Assembly (NCBI GenBank): GCA_013397935.1
Contig: VZRN01011464.1
Coordinates: 3,112,236-3,176,235, forward strand
Source: Dasyornis broadbenti
Taxonomy: Eukaryota > Chordata > Aves > Passeriformes > Dasyornithidae
Length of the DNA: 64,000 nucleotides
Direction of reading: 5' to 3'
The notes beneath the pieces were generated by a model. The model did not search any database. It was given only the letters and a program-made list of their open reading frames with translations, and was not told the origin of the DNA. Both the position numbers and the translations under genes were made by a program. The first letter of the stretch is position 1. Each line of letters starts with the position of its first letter. Positions 61,101 to 64,000 of this stretch are shown piece by piece.

Positions 61101-62711
61101 CAGAAAATCAGGTATTTCAACAGTTTTCTTTACAGTTTGTTGACTTAAAAAAAAATTACAATTGACAAGTTACAATGGTGTGGGATGAGAAAGTGGTAAC
61201 ATTAAAAAAGATAAAACATACTCTTCTTACTGAGTCATCATTTAATGATGTACGTCCTGGTACGCCTCTCCTTCTAACTGTGTACAAATGGTACATATTC
61301 ACTGAGCTGCCCTGACAGGGTTGTGATGTCTTGTGATGACACTTTCTGCAATGTTTGTGTATATTTAGAAAGGGCTTTTACATTACACCATCACCATGAT
61401 GCAAAACAAAATAATATAGTACAAAGAAACCCTGTTTTGGTGATTTTTGTCACAGTAAAAATGCCATGACTGCAATAATGTGGGATAGAGGTAAACTCAA
61501 GGAGTAAATGAAGATGGTGATTCGAGAGCACATCCAGATAAACCCTTTCATGGGCTTTGAGGTGCAAGTATGGTTTTGAGCCAACAAGAGCGGAGAATGA
61601 GGATGGGCTTCACTGAGACACTGCTTAACAGGACTCCTGAATGCATCCAGCCCTTAAGGATGTTCATTTTCCAGCTGACACTGGTTGGACTAATCACAGA
61701 TTTACAAACCTGTCTGAAGTGGGGCCTTAAATGAGTTTGTGCTGCTTCGTGTATGAACTACTTGATTTTTGCCTTCCATCCCCTTTGGATCAATAGCAGG
61801 TACTTGGAAGATGTTTATGGTGGTTGACTGATTTGGGTGGGGTTTTTGACCAGCTAGTGCTGGTCCTTGAGAAATCAGGAGAATTTTCTACATACAGTTA
61901 CAAGAGCAGTTTTGGATTTAAAAAAGTGTTTTTTTAAATTTTTATTAATGTTGCCAAGATTCACACATAAATTTACTTGGCTGACATCCACATCAGTATT
62001 CAGTCTCTAAGACAAGCAGTGCCACATTGGTACCTTGGTAGTTAGATAGAAAAGTTATCTAATTCCCTGTGTTTGTTCATTGGCAGTTTGCTTAAAGATA
62101 ATTTTTCATTCAAAAGTAAAATAAATTTTTCAAGATTCATGCACTAAATTCTGGAATAATTTGTGTTGTACAGTCAGTAGTTAAAAAGCAGTTTTAACTC
62201 ATGTTTACCTCATGTCTTCAGCGTTTTGCATTATTTGGGATCAACACCAGCAATTAATTATTATTTTAGCCATTTCCCCTGAAAGCCAAAGAATGAAGCA
62301 ACAGGCTTAAAAAACCCTGAAGAAATCAGCATTGCAGTGTTCATTTTGGGCTGGATTCATCTGTGGTACACAGGAGAACCTAGAGACATGTAGGGAGCAA
62401 GGTGCTCACACCCAGTCCCGAGCCAGGACAGACATGTGCCTTGGTGGGAGTGCTAGAGAGGAGCAGAGAGGGGTTCCCTGCTTCCCTCTCTTGCTCTGTG
62501 CCTGGTGCTTGACATCCTGGCCTTTCACTAAGAGGTCTTTCTTCATACTCTGTGCTTACTCCTGTTTTACTTCTCAGTGGCTTCGGGAGCTGAGAGTGCC
62601 CTTAGGGACCTGAGGAGGGAATCACTTCCCCACCAGTGCCCTGGGGCTATTTGCATCCAGCCCTCACACGGCTATTTGCAGTATGTATTTGCTTACTAGT
62701 CTCTTAATTTT

Positions 62712-62767
62712 TGTATTGAGTTTAAACTCAAGGGTTTATTGAGTTGTATTGAGTTTAAATTTAAGGC
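62712..62767. repeat. 33-bp direct repeat containing a perfect 16-bp palindrome
   Basis: TGTATTGAGTTTAAA begins at 62712 and again at 62745. The first copy includes TTGAGTTTAAACTCAA (62716-62731), a perfect palindrome; the second copy has lost the symmetry (TTTAAATTTAAGG). A shorter TTTATTGAG lies between them. Confidence 0.75.
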
Positions 62768-64000
62768 CAGAAGGCCTCATTGGATCACCTTGTGTGATTG
62801 GCATTAGCATGGGCCAGAGAGTATCACTCAGCAGTTGTATGGCAGAAGAGGGAAAAGAAATGCCATTGAAGTGAGCAGCTGTGTGTTACATTTAAGGGGT
62901 AAATTACTTTCTCCTATTAAAAAAGAAGTCAAGGGCTTTTATTTTGTCACTTCAAATAGAAACAATTCTATGCATCTTGGGAAATTATAGTGTTATGATA
63001 TTCAGTCAGACATACCTTATAGTATATATGTTTCATAGAACTAGAATATAGGTCAGAAATAATTTTTCAGTCTTAAGTTTGTTACAGACATTAATTGGAA
63101 CATATATGCAGTAAAAATTGAGAAGCTTTACAGTTTTAGTCAACTTATTATACAGTGAAGTAAATGAAGTGCAGCAATGTAGCAGTAAAAGTTATGCTTT
63201 TTCCACTAGGTGATGGAAACATTCAGAGTCTATAAATGCTAATTTAAGAGATGTCCTAACGGCTTCTTGGCTACTGGGATAGGAATAGTCTGAAGTTAAC
63301 TGCCTCTCTACTGTGAAAGATTTTAAAGCTTTTTGCTTTCCGTCCGAATAAAAAAAATGACATTTACAAACCTCTTCAATGCATATATATTACATATGTT
63401 TATCTAGCAACAACTACACCCCTTTTAATTTATTCCCCAAATGTGACTTTTCATGCATGTCTTCTGGATGCTGTATTCAGCAACAGTTTCTAATGAGCTG
63501 GTGTGTAATCCATGATTGCATTTCTCTTCTGAAATCACTTCCATGTTTGGCTGATCTATGTTTAGAAGGTGGTACTTATCCATCAGGCATTTTTGCACTT
63601 GTCAGCATTCTTCTCTGTTGGAGGCCCTGTCCCAAGCTTCTTCCCATTTTAATGTTGATGTACAAAAGCTGTTATTCATTTGTTTTGTGCTCATTCTAGT
63701 GAGGATTGGCTTAGTAGGACTGTGGAAAACAGAGAAAAGAAAGAAGCTGGTTTACTGCCAGCAAACATAAAGATGTTCGTGCTGTGCTTAGCTCCGAGCA
63801 AGCCTCTGACCAATATTCTAATGCACTTCATTATATGCATTTCCATTTATCAAGAAAAGTGAAAAATTCAATCTGCAGATAGGAATTTTAATCTGAAATC
63901 CTTAAAAATAATTTTTCATCAGCTAATCGACACAGGAAGTCAAAATAATGAGATTATTTCATCTAAAGTTTGAGCAATATGAAAATAAAGACACAATGTA

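Larger units (their letters stand above)
57748..64000. other. 6.2-kb noncoding stretch to the right edge
   Basis: I see no exon, RNA gene or defined repeat family here. It is AT-rich, with poly(A)- and poly(T)-containing tracts (for example near 61150 and 61920). A CTCF-like motif at 58131 and a palindromic repeat at 62712-62767 are listed separately. The longest frames (106 codons at 63379-63699 and 117 codons at 59892-60245) resemble nothing known. Confidence 0.45.

Noticed and set aside
1..64000. CRISPR arrays, bacterial operons, phage genes, tRNA or rRNA genes
   Set aside because: No regularly spaced repeats, no cloverleaf-like sequence and no prokaryotic gene organisation were seen; CR1 LINEs and CpG-island structure show vertebrate nuclear DNA.

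Overview
The window looks like nuclear DNA from a bird, or at least a sauropsid. The best evidence is a set of decayed CR1 LINE copies, including 3' tails of the type 'gatgatct...gtcccttccaacc...attctatgattct'. These lie at about 0.52-1.58, 13.58-13.96, 15.14-15.41, 27.53-27.91, 48.10-48.39, 48.55-48.61, 55.78-55.92 and 57.33-57.75 kb. I found no bacterial or phage-type gene, no CRISPR array, no tRNA or rRNA, and no open reading frame that I recognise as a host protein-coding exon. Apart from the CR1 pieces, the long ORFs are chance frames in CpG-rich or low-complexity DNA.

The functional centre is a CpG island at about 6.59-9.34 kb. It contains two opposed CCAAT boxes, a CRE/ATF-like site, an M-box/E-box and several YY1-like ATGGCG(G) cores, as in a divergent housekeeping promoter. 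On the minus strand I can lay out a spliced transcript. Exon 1 is about 8270-8035 with donor G|GTAAGA. Exon 2 is 6671-6546, with a strong pyrimidine tract plus CTAG acceptor and a GTGAGT donor. A third exon starts at 5370. Exon 2 has stops in all three frames and the third exon is stopped in every frame within about 40 bases, so the transcript is either a long noncoding RNA or a set of 5'-UTR exons of a gene that codes beyond the left edge. No good donor consensus was found on the plus-strand side of the island.

Layout. 1-5.3 kb: AT-rich downstream part of the minus-strand unit, with one CR1 copy inserted antisense to it. 5.4-8.3 kb: exons and introns of that unit. 8.3-9.3 kb: plus side of the bidirectional promoter. 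9.3-64 kb: about 55 kb with no recognisable exon, either an intergenic desert or a very long first intron of a plus-strand gene. That stretch holds CR1 fragments, short tandem and inverted repeats, an A/C-rich block with a canonical minus-strand G-quadruplex pattern (35.2 kb), and a second small CpG-rich patch (50.82-51.33 kb) carrying two GTGAGT donor motifs on the plus strand.

No clearly new multi-gene system is visible. The items most worth checking are the putative noncoding spliced transcript with its YY1-like cluster and the second CpG-rich patch. All calls are from reading the sequence only; no alignment or expression data were available.
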